This document shows, piece after piece, positions 17,089 through 26,324 of a stretch of DNA of 39,827 bases. Positions within the stretch are counted from its first letter, which is position 1. Each line of letters opens with the position of its first letter. The position numbers were made by a program, and so were the translations under genes. The stretch spans positions 1 to 39,827 of the forward strand of contig NZ_JAQSDC010000013.1 of NCBI RefSeq assembly GCF_029945705.1, written 5' to 3'. The DNA is from Methylotenera sp. (GTDB lineage Bacteria > Pseudomonadota > Gammaproteobacteria > Burkholderiales > Methylophilaceae). The notes under the pieces were generated by a model. It saw nothing but the letters and a program-made list of their open reading frames with translations, was not told where the DNA came from and did not search any database.

Positions 17089-17778
17089 ATGAGAGTGCTA
17101 TTGGTTGAAGATGATGAAGTATTAGGCGACGCGCTTAACCAATCATTAATAAACGCTGGCTATGCGGTTGATTGGGCAAAAGATGGTCGATACGCAGATC
17201 ATGCTTTACATGACCAAGTATATGACGCGGTCGTATTAGATTTAGGGCTGCCAATCATGGATGGCCTGACCGTGCTACTAAGATTGAGACAACGAAAGAT
17301 TGAAATACCCGTATTAATTCTTTCTGCACGAGATGGGCTTGATGATCGTATTAAAGCACTTGATATTGGGGCAGATGATTACCTCACAAAGCCTTTTAAA
17401 TTAAGAGAGCTTGAAGCTCGGTTAAGAGCGCTGATAAGAAGAGCTAATAGTAATACTAGCAATTTTATTAATGCAGGTGCACTAATATTAAATACCAGTG
17501 AACGTATTATCAGCGCCAATGGCAAAATGATTGTACTTTCTAAAAGAGAATTTGGTGTGCTAGAGCTTTTAATGCTCAGAAACGGTCGCGTCGTTAGTAA
17601 AGAAGCCTTGATTGAAAACTTGTATAACTGGTCTGAAGAGGTCAGTACAAATGCGATTGAGGTTTACATTTTTCGTGTTAGAAAAAAATTAGAGCCATAT
17701 AACATCCGTATTAACAATATAAGTGGCTTGGGCTATATGTTAGAAAACCCACCGTTAGAAACAGCCAAAAATGAATAA
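17089..17778 (+). CDS. OmpR-family response regulator (TctD/QseB-like)
   Basis: This is a DNA-binding response regulator of 229 residues. The receiver domain (about 1-115) has the acidic pocket E7-D8-D9, the phosphoacceptor Asp 51 in V-V-L-D-L-G-L-P and the conserved Lys in Y-L-T-K-P-F. The C-terminal winged helix (about 125-222) has the OmpR-type pattern L-S-K-R-E-F-G-V-L-E-L-L and the late G-L-G-Y-M-L-E. I chose the ATG at 17089 because AAGGG ends 5 bases before it; a GTG at 17083 overlaps that ribosome site. It overlaps the kinase gene by 8 bp. It is divergent from the biosynthetic operon, which it might control, but nothing in the sequence proves that. Confidence 0.9.
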   Translation: MRVLLVEDDEVLGDALNQSLINAGYAVDWAKDGRYADHALHDQVYDAVVLDLGLPIMDGLTVLLRLRQRKIEIPVLILSARDGLDDRIKALDIGADDYLTKPFKLRELEARLRALIRRANSNTSNFINAGALILNTSERIISANGKMIVLSKREFGVLELLMLRNGRVVSKEALIENLYNWSEEVSTNAIEVYIFRVRKKLEPYNIRINNISGLGYMLENPPLETAKNE

Positions 17779-19177
17779 AGTGTATTCAATTCGTAGCCAA
17801 CTACTTAAATGGTTACTGCTGCCTATGCTATTGCTACTTTTACTAGACTCTTCAGTGCTTTATCACTATGCAAATCAGCTCATGCAAGATTCACTAGACA
17901 GCGAGCTAATTAGCACCGCAGATGATATCTATGAACTTTTAAATACTAATAGTAGAAATAAAATCACTGATTTAGATGAGAGTTCAAAACAAGAGCTACT
18001 CAAAAGCCCAACGGATAAAACGTTTTATAGTGTATTAGATAGCTCTGGTAAGGTATTGATTGGTGAGCCAATATTAAAGCCCTTGGATGCTCAGCCTAAC
18101 TTTACTTCGAAAACTAAACCAAAATTTTATTATAGTGAGCTTAATCAACAAAAAATACGTGTAGTTCTAGTGCCAGCGAAATTTATCATCGCTGGTGAAG
18201 AACTTAATTTATTCATTCAAGTAGCAGAGACCCTAAACAAACGCTCTCAATTAAGACGCAAAATTTTGGCATGGATTTTAGTGCCTCAAATTATATTAAT
18301 CATTACAGCCAGCATATTACTGTGGATAGGTATTAAAAAGAGTTTAAAACCTTTGTTAATGATTGATAATGAGTTAGCACAACGATCTGCTCAAGACCTT
18401 AAACCAATACTATTAAATAGCGTACCTCTAGAGGTTAGTAAGCTTGTTAACTCGCTGAATGGGCTGATTGATAAGCTTAACCAAGCCATACACTCTCAGA
18501 ATAGATTTATTGCTGATGCAGCACACCAATTAAGAACACCCTTGGCAGGTATTCGAGCGCAAATTGAGTTATCTGATAAATCCCAAAACTTGCCTGAAAT
18601 TAAAGATAGATTGAACAAAGTATCATTGAGTACCGAGCGATTAATTCACCTTGTGAGTCAACTACTTGTGTTAGCAAAAAATCAGAAGGAAGCTGCCTAC
18701 ATTGTTAATTTTGAAGAAATCGACTTGGTAAGTCTTGTTAAAAACATTATCTTGGACTTTGAATCACATGCCGATAATAAGTATATTGAACTCAGTTATT
18801 TAGGTTTGAATGAAAAAATCATGATCAATGGTGATACAGCGAGACTATATGATCTTATTTACAATCTTATCGACAATGCAATTCGTTACACATCTAATGA
18901 AGGTAAGGTGATTGCGGGGGTTACTATTGAAGATGGACACACCTGTTTAAATGTGCAGGATAATGGTGTGGGGATATTAGAAAGTGATCATGAAAACGTA
19001 TTTAAGCGTTTTTATCGCGGTAACGAAAGTTTAGAATTTGGCACAGGCCTTGGACTGGCGATTGTGAAAGAAATTGCCAACTTGCATGATGCAACGATTA
19101 AAATTCAAAGCTATTCAGCAAGTGAGGCCATAAGTAACAACACACCAGGGACTAAGATTACTATCACGTTTAGCTAA
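17771..19177 (+). CDS. Sensor histidine kinase (TctE-like)
   Basis: The partner of the preceding regulator is a 468-residue kinase. It has an N-terminal membrane helix (about 12-32), a periplasmic sensor segment (about 33-165) of the type found in two-component kinases of the TctE/QseC group, a second membrane helix (about 166-190), a HAMP linker, the phosphoacceptor His 252 in A-A-H-Q-L-R-T-P, and an ATPase domain with N-L-I-D-N-A-I-R-Y, D-N-G-V-G-I and G-T-G-L-G-L-A-I-V. The ligand is unknown: no tricarboxylate-transport genes lie nearby, so the TctE resemblance does not imply citrate sensing. It is translationally coupled to the regulator. Confidence 0.9.
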   Translation: MNKVYSIRSQLLKWLLLPMLLLLLLDSSVLYHYANQLMQDSLDSELISTADDIYELLNTNSRNKITDLDESSKQELLKSPTDKTFYSVLDSSGKVLIGEPILKPLDAQPNFTSKTKPKFYYSELNQQKIRVVLVPAKFIIAGEELNLFIQVAETLNKRSQLRRKILAWILVPQIILIITASILLWIGIKKSLKPLLMIDNELAQRSAQDLKPILLNSVPLEVSKLVNSLNGLIDKLNQAIHSQNRFIADAAHQLRTPLAGIRAQIELSDKSQNLPEIKDRLNKVSLSTERLIHLVSQLLVLAKNQKEAAYIVNFEEIDLVSLVKNIILDFESHADNKYIELSYLGLNEKIMINGDTARLYDLIYNLIDNAIRYTSNEGKVIAGVTIEDGHTCLNVQDNGVGILESDHENVFKRFYRGNESLEFGTGLGLAIVKEIANLHDATIKIQSYSASEAISNNTPGTKITITFS

Positions 19178-19234
19178 GCTAAAATAGTTAATTCGCATGT
19201 CACGCGAAATTGGTCCATTATAAGAACCGCGCTA

Positions 19235-20314
19235 CTAACTACACCGGTAGGGCGAAGCATCTATCATCGGCTTTTCGCCTAACATTAACGCTGTCACTAA
19301 TTTTGCACTGGCTGGCGCCATAGTTAATCCGTATCTAAAATGTCCAGTATTCAGGTAAAGATTTTCTATGGTTGGATGTGCCGAAATAGTGGGTAGATTT
19401 TCTGGGGTACCAGGTCGCAAACCGCTCCAGTGTTTGAGTATGGCTTGATTTTTTAGTGCTGGCATAATCGCTTCGGCTTTTGCGCTAATTTCATTGCGTA
19501 CTTCTTGCGTAACAGTGGTATCGAAACCGACATCTTCCAGTGTGCTGCCTGCCAACAAATGACCATCGCGGCGTGGAATCATGTAGAAACCTTCTCGATA
19601 GACAATTTGCTCAAGATTTTTTTCAGGTTTATATAGCAGAATTTGCCCACGCATCGGTTTGATATTTAGTTTGGCGCTGGTTTCTTTTAACAACTCAAAA
19701 CTCCACGCGCCTGATGTGACTACAAATTGATCTGCGCTGATAGTTTTGCCATCAATAGTTTGCCACTCGTTTAGCTTCTGCATTTCTTTTAGCGGCACAA
19801 GCTCGGTATGCTCCAGCATAGTAACCTTGTTTTTCTCTAACCACTTTCGCATGGCTTGCATAAAATACGGTGGGCGTATTTGGCCTATTGTAGGTAACCA
19901 TAACGCATCTTCGCCACTGAGCGACTGCACGCCAAAAGCCGATGCTTTAACGGCTTGCGCAGGTAACTGATTGCTTGCACACCAAGCTCCTGCAGCTTGA
20001 GTATCGAAGTTCGGCAGTAATAGAAAACCTGATTGCTCAAAGTCGGTATCGATACCTGTTTCGCGCAATAGACGTTGGCAAATTTCTGGGTAAGACTTCG
20101 CGCCATAATTGGTCAGCGTATTCACGGCATCAGAATAAAACCAAGGCAAGAGCGGAAAAAGAATGCCGCCACCTGCCCAAGAAGATTCGCCAGAAGTCTG
20201 GCTGGCGATTTGGTTACGTTCTACGATAGTGACTTTGCAGCCACGACCGACTAATTCCATCGCGGTCATACAGCCAACAATACCGCCACCGACGATTACT
20301 ACATGTTTTGTCAT
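19235..20314 (-). CDS. thiO: FAD-dependent glycine oxidase ThiO-like
   Basis: ThiO oxidises glycine to iminoacetate, the glycine-derived part of the thiazole ring of thiamine, in the cytoplasm. The protein has 359 residues with an N-terminal dinucleotide-binding fold (V-I-V-G-G-G-I-V-G-C), the segment E-S-S-W-A-G-G-G-I-L-F-P characteristic of ThiO, M-R-G-Q-I-L-L near 225, and the late W-S-G-L-R-P-G-T and T-G-H-F-R-Y-G substrate and FAD-contact segments. It follows the antiporter gene by 23 bp on the same strand, so they may share a transcript. No thiS or thiG is next to it, and no TPP riboswitch is seen. A general D-amino-acid oxidase-like role is the alternative. Confidence 0.85.
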   Translation of the reverse strand: MTKHVVIVGGGIVGCMTAMELVGRGCKVTIVERNQIASQTSGESSWAGGGILFPLLPWFYSDAVNTLTNYGAKSYPEICQRLLRETGIDTDFEQSGFLLLPNFDTQAAGAWCASNQLPAQAVKASAFGVQSLSGEDALWLPTIGQIRPPYFMQAMRKWLEKNKVTMLEHTELVPLKEMQKLNEWQTIDGKTISADQFVVTSGAWSFELLKETSAKLNIKPMRGQILLYKPEKNLEQIVYREGFYMIPRRDGHLLAGSTLEDVGFDTTVTQEVRNEISAKAEAIMPALKNQAILKHWSGLRPGTPENLPTISAHPTIENLYLNTGHFRYGLTMAPASAKLVTALMLGEKPMIDASPYRCS

Positions 20315-20337
20315 TATTTGCTTACCGTAATTTTTAC

Positions 20338-22326
20338 TTACTTTGTGGCGACGCGCCCTATTAACAAAGCATTCTGTGCATTAGTTAAGCCTGTTGGCTG
20401 ACCAAGCAAGACGATAACATCGCCTTCCGCCAATATGCTTTCTTCACTAGGCTGAGAGCCATTAGAATTTGGGCGACGTATAGATTTCACTTCTACGTCA
20501 AAATTTTCTAGATGCATATCAGCCAGGTTTCTGCCGATGGCAAATGTACCTGGTGAAATAATCACTGAATGTAGCCGCACTTGTTGATTTGCCAGATCTT
20601 CATTTTCAGCATCTGAAATACCATGGAAGTAGCCTTTAAACAACTTGTAGCGTTCTTCACGGAATATACGAATGCGCTTCACCACACGATTTAATGGCAC
20701 GCCAAGCAACATGAGCGCATGCGAGGCCAACATTAAACTGCCTTCTAAAATCTCTGGTACCACCTCAGCTGCACCTGCCTCACGCAGCGCTTCCATATTG
20801 GTGTCGTCCACCGTGCGGACAATGACTGGTAGTTGCGGATAATTTTCTTGTACGATATGTAGAATTTTCATCGCAGCACGATTATCCGCATAACTAATCA
20901 CCAAGGCTTTAGCCCGCGCACCACCTGCGGCTTCTAGCACTACGCGTCGAGCAGCATCACCAAACATCACATTCTCACCCGCTGTTGCGGCTTCAAGCAC
21001 GCGCGAGGGGTCAATATCTAAAGCAATATACGGAATATTTTCTTCTCTTAAAAAGCGTGCGAGATACTGGCCGCTACGGCCATAGCCACAAATAATCACG
21101 TGGTTATGTAAGTGCTTACCAACATCATCAATATCCTGCACAACTTGCCCACTATTACGGCTATAGCTTTGCACCAGTTTTCTGGCAATACGACCGTTAT
21201 ACTGAATAAGAAACGGCGCAATCACCATAGAAAGTAAAGAAGCAGCGAGTATCACTTGCAGTGCTGGCCCACTGACGAGCTTTTGTTCTACGCCTAGCGC
21301 CAAAATCACAAAGCTAAACTCACCAGCCTGTGCCAAAATCAAGCCCGTGCGAATCGCCACGCCGCTTTCGTATTTCACCAGCCTGACCACCAAAGTAACA
21401 ATCGCGGCTTTAAACAATACAAGTGCAATCAACACTAATAAAATAGCGCCGATATTATTGCTGATTTGTTGTACATCTAGCAGCATGCCAACGCTGATAA
21501 AAAACAAACCGAGAAAGATGTCACGGAACGCTGAAATGTCTGATTCCACTTGGTATCTAAACTTAGTTTCTGAAATTAACATACCTGCGATAAACGCACC
21601 TAAGGCATAAGACAAACCCGCTAGCTTAGTTGCATAGGCCAACAGCAAAGTGACCATTAATACGTTCATGACAAACAGCTCGCGTGAGCGCTGGCTAGCA
21701 ACCAAATTAAACCAAGGGTTGATTAACCATTTACCGATAGTAAATAAAAACAACAGCATGCCCGCCGCTTTTAACATCGCCAAACCAAGGACGTCTGTTA
21801 GATTGGTACCTGCCACACCTAAAGCAGGAATAAGTACCAAAATTGGCACAACGGCAATGTCTTGAAACAGCAGCACGCCGATACTTAAGCGGCCATGACG
21901 TGAGTTTAAATCAACACGTTCAGCCAAAATCTTTGAAACAATAGCCGTAGAAGACATGGTGATAGCGGCGCCTATCACAAATGCCGCAGACCAATCTAAA
22001 CCAGCCAACTTGGCTATACTCATCACAACGCCAAGTGTAAGGAAAACCTGTGAGCCGCCTAAACCGAGTACTTTTTTACGCATGGCGTAAAGCTGGGGCA
22101 AACTAAATTCAAGACCGATACTAAACATTAGAAACACAATGCCGAACTCTGCAAACTCACGGTTGGCTTCGCTGTCTGGCAGCAGACCAGAAGTATGTGG
22201 CCCAAGTACCACACCGACTAAGAAATAAGCCAACATTGCGGGTAAACGCATGGCGCGAAACAGAGCAACGGCTAATACCGCGCTGATAAGTAAAATTAAA
22301 ATTAAAGGTAGGGGTTCGTTCATCAT
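20338..22326 (-). CDS. Kef-type monovalent cation:proton antiporter (CPA2)
   Basis: The 662-residue inner-membrane protein has about twelve hydrophobic segments in residues 1-385, followed by an RCK/TrkA-N nucleotide-binding domain (V-I-I-C-G-Y-G-R-S-G near 405) and a TrkA-C domain near 570-650. This is the layout of KefB, KefC and YbaL, which exchange K+ for H+ and are gated by ligand binding to the RCK domain. The membrane core includes the exchanger segment S-S-T-A-I-V-S-K near residue 125. No KefF/KefG-like quinone reductase is adjacent, so glutathione-type gating is not implied. Two ATG codons are adjacent at the start. The upstream region carries the repeated TTAGCAAAA motif. Confidence 0.88.
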   Translation of the reverse strand: MMNEPLPLILILLISAVLAVALFRAMRLPAMLAYFLVGVVLGPHTSGLLPDSEANREFAEFGIVFLMFSIGLEFSLPQLYAMRKKVLGLGGSQVFLTLGVVMSIAKLAGLDWSAAFVIGAAITMSSTAIVSKILAERVDLNSRHGRLSIGVLLFQDIAVVPILVLIPALGVAGTNLTDVLGLAMLKAAGMLLFLFTIGKWLINPWFNLVASQRSRELFVMNVLMVTLLLAYATKLAGLSYALGAFIAGMLISETKFRYQVESDISAFRDIFLGLFFISVGMLLDVQQISNNIGAILLVLIALVLFKAAIVTLVVRLVKYESGVAIRTGLILAQAGEFSFVILALGVEQKLVSGPALQVILAASLLSMVIAPFLIQYNGRIARKLVQSYSRNSGQVVQDIDDVGKHLHNHVIICGYGRSGQYLARFLREENIPYIALDIDPSRVLEAATAGENVMFGDAARRVVLEAAGGARAKALVISYADNRAAMKILHIVQENYPQLPVIVRTVDDTNMEALREAGAAEVVPEILEGSLMLASHALMLLGVPLNRVVKRIRIFREERYKLFKGYFHGISDAENEDLANQQVRLHSVIISPGTFAIGRNLADMHLENFDVEVKSIRRPNSNGSQPSEESILAEGDVIVLLGQPTGLTNAQNALLIGRVATK

Positions 22327-22399
22327 GAGCTATAAATTGTATCTGAGTATCAGTTGTGTTCTTTTGTTTTGCATCAATTAAGTAGATACTAAAAGTCAG

Positions 22400-22464
22400 T
22401 TAGCAAAACCACGTTAGCAAAATGTGTGCCTAAAACAACATTATTTTGCTAATTTTAGCAAAAT
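22400..22464. repeat. Four copies of TTAGCAAAA in the kef/kdsD divergent promoter region
   Basis: The 9-mer TTAGCAAAA occurs on the plus strand at 22400-22408, 22414-22422 and 22455-22463, and inverted at 22444-22452. The last two form a 10-bp perfect inverted repeat with a 2-base centre (22443-22464); the first two are direct repeats 14 bases apart. A plausible kdsD -10 element TATACT lies at 22513-22518. The pattern resembles multi-site binding by a dimeric regulator; no known operator consensus matched from memory. Confidence 0.6.
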
Positions 22465-22574
22465 TGTCATTTTTGAGGCTTGTTTATGCTTTATGTGTAA
22501 GGATTTCCCTTTTATACTAACCGATAAATATGTCAGTTTTCGTAAAATGCTCTTAAAAATACAGCTTAAAATAA

Positions 22575-23579
22575 ATGTCATCCATAAATAATACGCCAAA
22601 ATCCGCTACCACTAAGCAAGCCACTTTAGAGTTGGCACGTGATGTACTGCTGTTAGAAGCCAGTGAAATCAATGCACTTGCTACTAGGCTAGATGGTCAA
22701 TTTACGGATGCAGTCGCTCTGATTTTACAATGCAAAGGTCGCGTTGTGGTAAGCGGCATGGGCAAATCTGGCCATATTGGCGGCAAAATTGCCTCGACAT
22801 TAGCCAGTACTGGTACACCTGCATTTTTTATGCACCCAGCAGAAGCCAGCCATGGCGATTTGGGTATGATTACTGCAGGCGATATTGTGATTGCGCTCTC
22901 AAACTCAGGTGAGAGCGATGAAATTCTAGCCATTGTGCCTCCGCTCAAAAGGCTAGGTGCAAGCATCATCGCCATTACAGGGAATGATGCATCCACTTTA
23001 GCAAAAGCAGCTGACATTCATTTAAGTGCGCATGTGGCTAAAGAAGCTTGTCCTCTTGGTTTAGCGCCTACTTCAAGTACAACGGTTGCACTGGCTTTAG
23101 GTGACGCGCTGGCCCTGTGTGTGCTTGATCAGCGTGATTTTACCGCTGAAGATTTCGCGCGCTCTCACCCAGGTGGTAGCCTTGGCAGACGCTTGCTGAT
23201 TCATGTCAACGACTTAATGCGCACAGGTGACCAAGTGCCCCAAGTCAAGATTAATGCCACATTGTCTGATGGCTTGTTAGAAATGACACGTAAAGGCTTA
23301 GGCCTTACCGCGATTGTGAATAGTAACAATGTACCTATTGGCATTTTTACCGATGGTGATTTACGCCGAGCTTTTGAACAAAAGGTAGATGTTTCCACTT
23401 CTGATATTAAAGATGTGATGCATCAAAATCCGTTTACGATTCATCAAAGTAAATTAGCCATTGAAGCCGTTGAAATGATGGAGCAACGTAAAATCAACGC
23501 GCTATTAGTCACCGACGATGCAGGTGTTTTAGTAGGTGCATTAAACATGCATGATCTTTTATTAGCGAAAGTAGTTTAA
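22575..23579 (+). CDS. kdsD: Arabinose-5-phosphate isomerase KdsD
   Basis: KdsD interconverts ribulose 5-phosphate and arabinose 5-phosphate, the first step toward Kdo of LPS, in the cytoplasm. The 334-residue protein has a SIS domain (about 40-190) with V-V-S-G-M-G-K-S-G-H-I-G and the T-S-S-T-T-V-A-L-A-L-G-D-A segment, then two CBS domains (about 210-330). Length and order match the E. coli KdsD/GutQ family. It opens the kdsD-kdsC-lptC-lptA-lptB-rpoN block, with kdsC starting 5 bp later. The ribosome site is weak. The repeated TTAGCAAAA motif lies about 110-175 bases upstream. Confidence 0.95.
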   Translation: MSSINNTPKSATTKQATLELARDVLLLEASEINALATRLDGQFTDAVALILQCKGRVVVSGMGKSGHIGGKIASTLASTGTPAFFMHPAEASHGDLGMITAGDIVIALSNSGESDEILAIVPPLKRLGASIIAITGNDASTLAKAADIHLSAHVAKEACPLGLAPTSSTTVALALGDALALCVLDQRDFTAEDFARSHPGGSLGRRLLIHVNDLMRTGDQVPQVKINATLSDGLLEMTRKGLGLTAIVNSNNVPIGIFTDGDLRRAFEQKVDVSTSDIKDVMHQNPFTIHQSKLAIEAVEMMEQRKINALLVTDDAGVLVGALNMHDLLLAKVV

Positions 23580-23584
23580 GTTTG

Positions 23585-24145
23585 ATGACCATAAAGACGT
23601 TAAATACTGAGCTATTGGCTCGCTTTAAAAATATAAAGCTACTAGTGCTTGATGTCGATGGCGTGATGACCAACGGCGGTCTGACCATCGGTGATGATGG
23701 ACAAGAATATAAGACTTTTCATGCGCATGATGGATTGGGCATGAAGTTGCTCAAAGCCTCAGGCGTTGAAATGGCGATTATTACAGGGCGCACCTCCAAC
23801 GTGGTTAAGAAACGTGCTGAAAGTACAGGCGTTGCGCATTTCTACCAAGGTGCAGAAGATAAATTAGCGGCATTTAACGACTTAGTCAGTAAAAGTGGAT
23901 TGCAAGCAAACCAATGTGCATTCATGGGAGATGATGTAGTGGATTTGCCGCCTATGCTTAAATGCGGCCTCGCACTTGCTGTCCCTGACTCACCAGCCTT
24001 AGTGCTGAAATATGCGCATTATGTCACCGCTAAATCAGGTGGTCAGGGTGCGGTGCGTGAAGTTTGCGAACTGATCATGCAAGCGCAAGGTACATTTGAT
24101 GCACAAATGGCGCAATTTTTAACGCAAGCAAGTATTGCTAACTAA
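23585..24145 (+). CDS. kdsC: 3-deoxy-D-manno-octulosonate 8-phosphate phosphatase KdsC
   Basis: KdsC is the HAD phosphatase that removes the phosphate from Kdo 8-phosphate. About 186 residues from the ATG. The nucleophile motif L-D-V-D-G-V-M-T has Asp 23 and Asp 25; I-I-T-G-R-T-S is motif 2, and F-M-G-D-D-V-V-D-L-P is the magnesium site. These match the capless, tetrameric C0 HAD class. A TTG three bases upstream could also serve as start. It follows kdsD by 5 bp and its stop overlaps the lptC start by one base (TAATG). Confidence 0.95.
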   Translation: MTIKTLNTELLARFKNIKLLVLDVDGVMTNGGLTIGDDGQEYKTFHAHDGLGMKLLKASGVEMAIITGRTSNVVKKRAESTGVAHFYQGAEDKLAAFNDLVSKSGLQANQCAFMGDDVVDLPPMLKCGLALAVPDSPALVLKYAHYVTAKSGGQGAVREVCELIMQAQGTFDAQMAQFLTQASIAN

Positions 24146-24903
24146 TGAGCTTGAGTAAAAGTTCAGCAATTATTTTCCCGATAGTGATACTGTCGGTGCT
24201 TGCATTGCTCACGGCGTGGATTAACCATATGGTACAACCGCCGCAAGCCAAGCTAGACGGCAGCAGTAGGCATGACCCAGATTATATTATGAGTAATTTT
24301 GTGACTTCACAGACGGATGTAAATGGCATATTGCGCTATAAATTAGCCGCAGCGGAAATGAAACATTTTCCTGATGATGACAGCACAAATTTACAGCGCC
24401 CTAGTTACACGCAATTTAGCGTTGGTAAACCTTATACACAAGTTGAAGCATTACGAGGTTACGTTTCGAGTGATGGTGAGCAAGTACAGCTAGTTGATAA
24501 TGTAAAAATCACTCGCCAGGCTTTTGCAGGTAAAGGTGAAATGACAGTAGAAACAGAGTATCTTAACATTCTGCCAAATCAAGACCTGGTGCGTACTGAT
24601 AGCCCAGTCGTGATTAAACAAGCGCCTAAAACCGTCATCTACGCGACAGGGATGGTGTATGAAAAGAATACCCGCACAGTGACCTTATTACATAGAGTAC
24701 GTGCGCATTATGAGAAACCGATAATTGTAAGCCAGAATGCAACCACAGCAACACCAACTAAAGTACCCCAAACGCAGGTCGCACCACCTAAAAAAGTAGA
24801 TAAAAAAACGACTAAAACAACTGAAACTGCCACGCAAAAGGCGGTTTCACTATTACAAAAATCTAACACGAATAATGTGCGCATTCGGAGAAGCCATGAG
24901 TAA
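24145..24903 (+). CDS. lptC: LPS export protein LptC
   Basis: LptC is a single-span inner-membrane protein of the Lpt bridge that receives LPS from LptB2FG and hands it to LptA. The 252-residue protein has one N-terminal membrane helix (about 8-27), a beta-jellyroll domain to about residue 190 (Y-I-M-S-N-F-V-T, A-A-A-E-M-K-H-F-P-D-D) and a Lys/Thr/Gln-rich tail of about 50 residues. That tail makes it longer than E. coli LptC (191 residues), as often seen in betaproteobacteria. It overlaps kdsC by one base and lptA by 8 bp. Confidence 0.92.
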   Translation: MSLSKSSAIIFPIVILSVLALLTAWINHMVQPPQAKLDGSSRHDPDYIMSNFVTSQTDVNGILRYKLAAAEMKHFPDDDSTNLQRPSYTQFSVGKPYTQVEALRGYVSSDGEQVQLVDNVKITRQAFAGKGEMTVETEYLNILPNQDLVRTDSPVVIKQAPKTVIYATGMVYEKNTRTVTLLHRVRAHYEKPIIVSQNATTATPTKVPQTQVAPPKKVDKKTTKTTETATQKAVSLLQKSNTNNVRIRRSHE

Positions 24904-25561
24904 GCAATCAACCAACATACAACATCACTTATTAATGAGTTATGTTTTTCTAAGTCTAGCTTTGTTAGGCTATTCAGGCTTCGCACTAGCTGAGGCAGCA
25001 GATAGAGACAAGCCAATTGATTTGGAAGCTGACACTGTGAAAGTGGATGACGCCAAACAAATCAGCACTTATTCAGGGAACGTGATATTGACGCAAGGCA
25101 CTTTAATTATTCGTGCCGATAAACTTATTGTACGTGAAGACAGCGCGGGGTTTCAGCACAGCACTTCCTTAGGCAACCCAACAACCTTTAAACAAAAACG
25201 TGAAGGTAAAAACGAATACATGGAAGGTAGCGCACAGCGCATAGAATATGATGGTCGCATGGATAAAGTGCAGCTATACACTAAAGCTTGGGTAAAACGT
25301 GGCGAAGATATTGTGCATGGTGATTACATTAGCTATGACGCGAACGCTGAGTACGCTGAAGTCATCGGCGGTACAAAATCGGTTGATGGTGTAACAACCA
25401 ATGGCCGAGTGCACGCCATCATTCAGCCAAAAAACAAAAAAGCGACTGAGCCTGTTATTGACAATACAAAGCCTGTTAATAAGCCATCCAGCAACAATCA
25501 AAGCACTGGTAAAGATGTGCGTTTAAGCAGAACCTTAGAAGTTAGCCCAGACGCTCAATAA
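24896..25561 (+). CDS. lptA: LPS transport periplasmic protein LptA
   Basis: LptA polymerises into the periplasmic bridge that carries LPS to the outer membrane. About 221 residues from the ATG at 24896, chosen because GGAG lies 6 bases before it; an upstream ATG at 24875 has none. A signal peptide ends near A-L-A-E-A-A-D. The OstA/LptA jellyroll follows ([21 protein letters not shown]), with an Asn- and Pro-rich tail. The start overlaps the end of lptC by 8 bp. Confidence 0.93.
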   Translation: MSKQSTNIQHHLLMSYVFLSLALLGYSGFALAEAADRDKPIDLEADTVKVDDAKQISTYSGNVILTQGTLIIRADKLIVREDSAGFQHSTSLGNPTTFKQKREGKNEYMEGSAQRIEYDGRMDKVQLYTKAWVKRGEDIVHGDYISYDANAEYAEVIGGTKSVDGVTTNGRVHAIIQPKNKKATEPVIDNTKPVNKPSSNNQSTGKDVRLSRTLEVSPDAQ

Positions 25562-25601
25562 ATCATTGAGCGCTATAAATACAGCTATTGTGAGTAAGCA
25601 A

Positions 25602-26324
25602 ATGAGTGAACTGGTTGTAGAAAATTTACGTAAATCGTACAAAACACGAACCGTGGTGCAGGATATTTCTTTGAGTATCAAAAGTGGTGAGGTCGTGGGT
25701 TTACTTGGCCCTAATGGTGCAGGAAAAACTACTAGCTTCTACATGATAGTTGGCTTGGTAGCGCTAGATGGTGGCCGCATCCTACTAGATGGCAAAGATT
25801 TAAGCCGCATGCCTATTCATATGCGCGCAAGAATGGGCTTGTCCTATTTGCCGCAAGAACCTTCTATTTTTCGTAAACTCACTGTCTCTGAAAATATTCT
25901 TGCCGTACTAGAACTGCAAGACATGCCCGAAGATGCTATGAATGAAAAATTAGAATCACTACTCGAAGAGCTGCGTATCACGCATATTCGTGATAGTGCT
26001 GCGGTGAGCTTATCTGGTGGCGAACGACGCCGTGTTGAGATTGCGCGCTGCTTAGCATCGAACCCGAGCTTTATTTTGTTAGATGAACCATTTGCAGGAA
26101 TAGACCCAATCGCCGTCATTGATATTCAAAAAATCATTCATTTTCTCACTGCGCGCAATATTGGCGTGTTAATTACTGACCATAATGTACGCGAAACCTT
26201 AGGCATTTGCGACCGTGCTTATATTGTTAATCAAGGTCATGTATTCGCATCAGGCCATCCTAACGAAATTGTAGAAAATGAAAGAGTGCGTGAAGTGTAT
26301 TTAGGTAAAGATTTCCGTCTATGA
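25602..26324 (+). CDS. lptB: LPS export ATP-binding protein LptB
   Basis: LptB is the ATPase of the LPS extractor LptB2FG at the inner membrane. From the ATG at 25602 it has 240 residues, matching the E. coli length of 241. Upstream GTG (25590) and TTG (25566) codons are alternatives. Walker A is G-P-N-G-A-G-K-T-T, the signature is L-S-G-G-E-R-R-R, Walker B is [13 protein letters not shown] and the switch His is in T-D-H-N-V. The stop overlaps the rpoN start by 4 bp. lptF and lptG are not in the window. Confidence 0.95.
   Translation: MSELVVENLRKSYKTRTVVQDISLSIKSGEVVGLLGPNGAGKTTSFYMIVGLVALDGGRILLDGKDLSRMPIHMRARMGLSYLPQEPSIFRKLTVSENILAVLELQDMPEDAMNEKLESLLEELRITHIRDSAAVSLSGGERRRVEIARCLASNPSFILLDEPFAGIDPIAVIDIQKIIHFLTARNIGVLITDHNVRETLGICDRAYIVNQGHVFASGHPNEIVENERVREVYLGKDFRL

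Noticed and set aside
19189-19215. Terminator between the kinase and thiO genes
   Set aside because: The TTCGC/GCGAA stem is only 5 bp, with no T-run on either strand.
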